A program made the position numbers and the translations under genes. A DNA stretch of 38,424 nucleotides, taken from the NCBI RefSeq assembly GCF_004342685.1, contig NZ_SMBZ01000037.1, forward strand, positions 1-38,424, given 5' to 3'. Source of the stretch: Sphingobacterium alimentarium (GTDB lineage Bacteria; Bacteroidota; Bacteroidia; Sphingobacteriales; Sphingobacteriaceae). The notes beneath the pieces were generated by a model. That model was not told where the DNA came from. It saw only the letters and a list, made by a program, of their open reading frames with translations, and ran no database searches. Shown here one piece after another: positions 36,215 through 38,424 of this stretch. The stretch's first letter is position 1, and the number at the start of each line of letters is the position of its first letter.

Positions 36215-37639
36215 ATGATAAACAACTTAATATTATCTACAGTACTCATAATCTTTCTTTCCCATTCAATATACGCTCAATCGCAAAAGCCCAATATTGT
36301 GTTCATCATGGCGGATGATTTAGGCATCGGTGATTTAGGCGTATATGGACAGACAAAGATTAAAACACCCAATCTGGACAAACTAGCAAAAGATGGAGCT
36401 AAGTTTACCCAATTTTATGCGGGAACATCTGTTTGTGCGCCATCGCGGGCTTCATTGATGACAGGCATGCATACAGGCCACACCTATGTGCGTGGCAACA
36501 AAGAAATTGAACCCGAAGGACAAGAACCATTGACTGATTCTATTCGCACATTTGCCATGGATTTACAACAAGCGGGCTATGCAACTGGTGCATTTGGAAA
36601 ATGGGGATTGGGCATGGTAGGCACGAGTGGGGACCCAAATTTAAAGGGCTTCGACACTTTCTATGGATACAATTGCCAAAGACAGTCTCATCGTTACTAC
36701 CCAACTCATCTATGGCATAATAAAAAGCGAATTGTTCTAAATGGAAATGATTTGACGAATAAAGTTCATTACGCTCCAACATTGATTCAAGAACAAATAT
36801 TACAATTTATAGAAGACAATAAAGAAAAACCTTTCTTTCTTTTTGTACCTACCGTGTTACCGCATGCCGAATTGGTAGGTCCAGAAGATGAATATTATAA
36901 GATGTATGAAAATGCCTTTCCCGAGAAAGCCCATCAAGGTGAAGATTATGGTCCAAATGCCACGGTAGGTGGCTACGCATCAGTGGAGAAGCCAAGAGCC
37001 ACTTTTGCTGCTATGGTGACACGTATGGATGCGTATGTAGGGCAAATAATTGCCAAACTAGATGAACTCGGACTACGAGAAAATACAATTATCCTCTTCA
37101 CCAGCGACAATGGTGCACATCGTGAAGGTGGTGCTGATCCTGATTTCTTTAACAGCACCGCAGGTTTTAAAGGTGTAAAACGTTCACTGCATGAAGGCGG
37201 TATTCGTACACCACTAATTATTAATTGGAAAAACAAAATTGCACCAAACCAACATATCAGTCACATTGCTGCATTTTGGGATGTGTATAATACCTTAGTT
37301 GAACTGGGCAAAACATCTCCCTCTGTACGTAATGATGGTATTTCATTTTTGCCTACCCTATTAAAACAAGGAACACAGAAAGAACATAAATACTTGTATT
37401 GGGAATTTCATGAAGATGGAGGTAGACAAGCTGTCCTAGCCGATGGTTGGAAATTGATCAAACAAAAAGTAAAAACACCTAAAGATTCTTATTATGAGCT
37501 TTATCATATTGACAAAGATCCATATGAAAAGAACAATTTGGCAGACTCAAACCCTATAAAAGTAAAAGAGTTGTCCAAATTAATAGAGCAAGCGCATATT
37601 GAAAGCACTATTTATCCATTAATTGGCCTTGTAAATTAG
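36215..37639 (+). CDS. Exported sulfatase (arylsulfatase family)
   Basis: Sulfatases hydrolyse sulfate esters, here probably on glycans outside the cytoplasm. The 474-residue product has a signal peptide (about 1-21, ending IYAQ). The metal-binding start NIVFIMADDLGIGDLGVYG follows. The signature CAPSRASLMTG has Cys74 to be converted to formylglycine. Further conserved pieces are FGKWGLG, DNGAHREGGADPDFF, GFKGVKRSLHEGGIRTP and the C-terminal LYHIDKDPYEKNNLAD. A cysteine-type signature needs a maturase (FGE or anSME), which is not in the window. The gene stands alone rather than in a SusCD locus. Its substrate cannot be read from sequence. Confidence 0.94.
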   Translation: MINNLILSTVLIIFLSHSIYAQSQKPNIVFIMADDLGIGDLGVYGQTKIKTPNLDKLAKDGAKFTQFYAGTSVCAPSRASLMTGMHTGHTYVRGNKEIEPEGQEPLTDSIRTFAMDLQQAGYATGAFGKWGLGMVGTSGDPNLKGFDTFYGYNCQRQSHRYYPTHLWHNKKRIVLNGNDLTNKVHYAPTLIQEQILQFIEDNKEKPFFLFVPTVLPHAELVGPEDEYYKMYENAFPEKAHQGEDYGPNATVGGYASVEKPRATFAAMVTRMDAYVGQIIAKLDELGLRENTIILFTSDNGAHREGGADPDFFNSTAGFKGVKRSLHEGGIRTPLIINWKNKIAPNQHISHIAAFWDVYNTLVELGKTSPSVRNDGISFLPTLLKQGTQKEHKYLYWEFHEDGGRQAVLADGWKLIKQKVKTPKDSYYELYHIDKDPYEKNNLADSNPIKVKELSKLIEQAHIESTIYPLIGLVN

Positions 37640-37724
37640 TACTAGGATATAAAAGTAAGCCAATCAACTTTTGTTGCAATACGGCATAGGGTTTGATAAG
37701 TTATTGTAAACAGAAAGGTAAAAA

Positions 37725-38424
37725 ATGAGCGTTAAAAATATTCAAAAAGTGTCAGGCCGATTGCCGATTGGTGACCCCTATATCATGGGTGCATATCACT
37801 ATGATAAATATCCAGAAGGCAATGGTAAATTCGGCCCTAAGGCTTCTTTAAATGGCCATCAATTGGGTAATGATTTTAATCCTGACGCAGACTGGCGCAT
37901 GTATCATGGAAAAGAAATCCCTGGTTTTCCCTTCCACCCTCATCGAGGATTTGAGATTATTACGATAGCTGACGAAGGTTATGCGGATCACTTTGATTCG
38001 AAAGGTTCAAAGGGACGATATGGTGAAGGGGACGTGCAACTGATGAGCGCAGGTTCGGGCGTTTTACATGGTGAAATGTTTCCATTGATCCATGAGGACA
38101 AACCAAATCCATTACGGTTGTTTCAAATCTGGATTAATCTTCCGGCAGCGAGTAAAATGACAGAACCGCAATACAAAATGCTTTGGCATGAAAAAATCCC
38201 TGTAGCACAGGTTTCTGAAGGGGTGAATTTGAAAGTAATTTTAGGGGAATATAATGGTGTTAAATCTATTGAGCCCTTACCCTATTCCTGGGCCAAAAAC
38301 CCAGACAATCATGTGGGGGTCGCTTTAATTGATTTAGCTCCCAATACGTCGTACACATTAGAAGCTAAATCATCAACGATGCGTAGATTTCTATTTTTCT
38401 ATGATGGAACAACTACTGTGCAAG
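37725..38424 (+). CDS. Pirin-family protein, 3' end beyond the window
   Basis: The ATG at 37725 follows an AAAGG-like site and opens a frame that stays free of stops to the window end (233 codons). The product begins MSVKNIQKVSGRLPIGDPY and has the pirin N-terminal cupin. Metal ligands are His71 and His73 in FHPHRGFEIIT and His115 and Glu117 in GVLHGEMF, which match the His-x-His and His-x-Glu pattern of pirins. The second cupin begins near residue 180. Bacterial pirins are often quercetinases or redox sensors, but the actual role here is unknown. The C-terminal third is cut off by the window. It lies 85 bases after the sulfatase gene, same strand. Confidence 0.9.
   Translation, partial: MSVKNIQKVSGRLPIGDPYIMGAYHYDKYPEGNGKFGPKASLNGHQLGNDFNPDADWRMYHGKEIPGFPFHPHRGFEIITIADEGYADHFDSKGSKGRYGEGDVQLMSAGSGVLHGEMFPLIHEDKPNPLRLFQIWINLPAASKMTEPQYKMLWHEKIPVAQVSEGVNLKVILGEYNGVKSIEPLPYSWAKNPDNHVGVALIDLAPNTSYTLEAKSSTMRRFLFFYDGTTTVQ

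Noticed and set aside
1..38424. CRISPR array, tRNA or rRNA genes
   Set aside because: No regular repeat-spacer series, no cloverleaf with a TTCRA-type arm and no rRNA-like stretch was noticed on reading. A covariance search was not possible here.

Overview
The window looks like chromosomal DNA of a Bacteroidota species, most likely of the Sphingobacteriaceae (Sphingobacterium/Pedobacter-like). The basis is a SusC/SusD pair with a FecR-type anti-sigma factor, a short (286 aa) primary sigma factor, several TAnnTTTG -7 boxes, A-rich leaders with few Shine-Dalgarno sequences, and moderately AT-rich DNA. The genus is an inference, because no rRNA is present.

Layout. (1) 1-2178 is a graveyard of accessory DNA: a frameshifted and truncated IS4-type transposase, a broken small gene, a broken 3' part of a Y-family polymerase (umuC), and a repeat cluster that may be a leftover insertion-sequence end. 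(2) 2179-3558 is mnmE (tRNA modification), minus strand. (3) 3761-14190 is a glycan-uptake locus: FecR anti-sigma, SusC with an STN signalling domain, SusD, a small surface lipoprotein, a FecI-type ECF sigma factor and a glucoamylase-like (GH144-like) protein with an FN3 domain. (4) 14238-14750 is an OmpA-type lipoprotein. (5) 14825-19663 (minus) is a tight gyrA-TPR-TPR operon. (6) 20001-24636 holds amino-acid synthesis genes: serC-serA, a terminator, then lysC-lysA and a terminator. (7) 24794-25665 is the decayed C-terminus of a very large helicase/nuclease (DUF3320 type), followed by a tiny membrane protein. (8) 25945-29612 (minus) is an antiporter-icd-small protein operon. (9) 29708-30925 (minus) is an FtsX-like permease, divergent from fmt. 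(10) 31954-38424 holds a small HTH regulator, the primary sigma gene rpoD, clpB, a sulfatase, and a pirin gene that runs off the window end.

How the genes work together. In the glycan locus the expected signal path is substrate binding at SusC/SusD, STN contact with the FecR periplasmic domain, and release of the ECF sigma. Unusually, the sigma gene lies after the transport genes and behind a terminator rather than just upstream of fecR. The SerC/SerA and LysC/LysA pairs are the first steps of serine synthesis and the first and last steps of lysine synthesis. The rest is core housekeeping (gyrase, formyl-Met-tRNA, sigma, ClpB, isocitrate dehydrogenase).

No tRNA, rRNA, CRISPR array or intact mobile element was recognised. 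I found no clear new defence or effector system. The most interesting points are the rearranged regulatory layout and degenerate active-site motifs in the glycan locus, the conserved-looking gyrA-TPR-TPR and antiporter-icd-small protein operons, the cofactor-site substitutions in Icd, and the remains of two transferred DNA-repair/defence genes. All family calls were made by eye.
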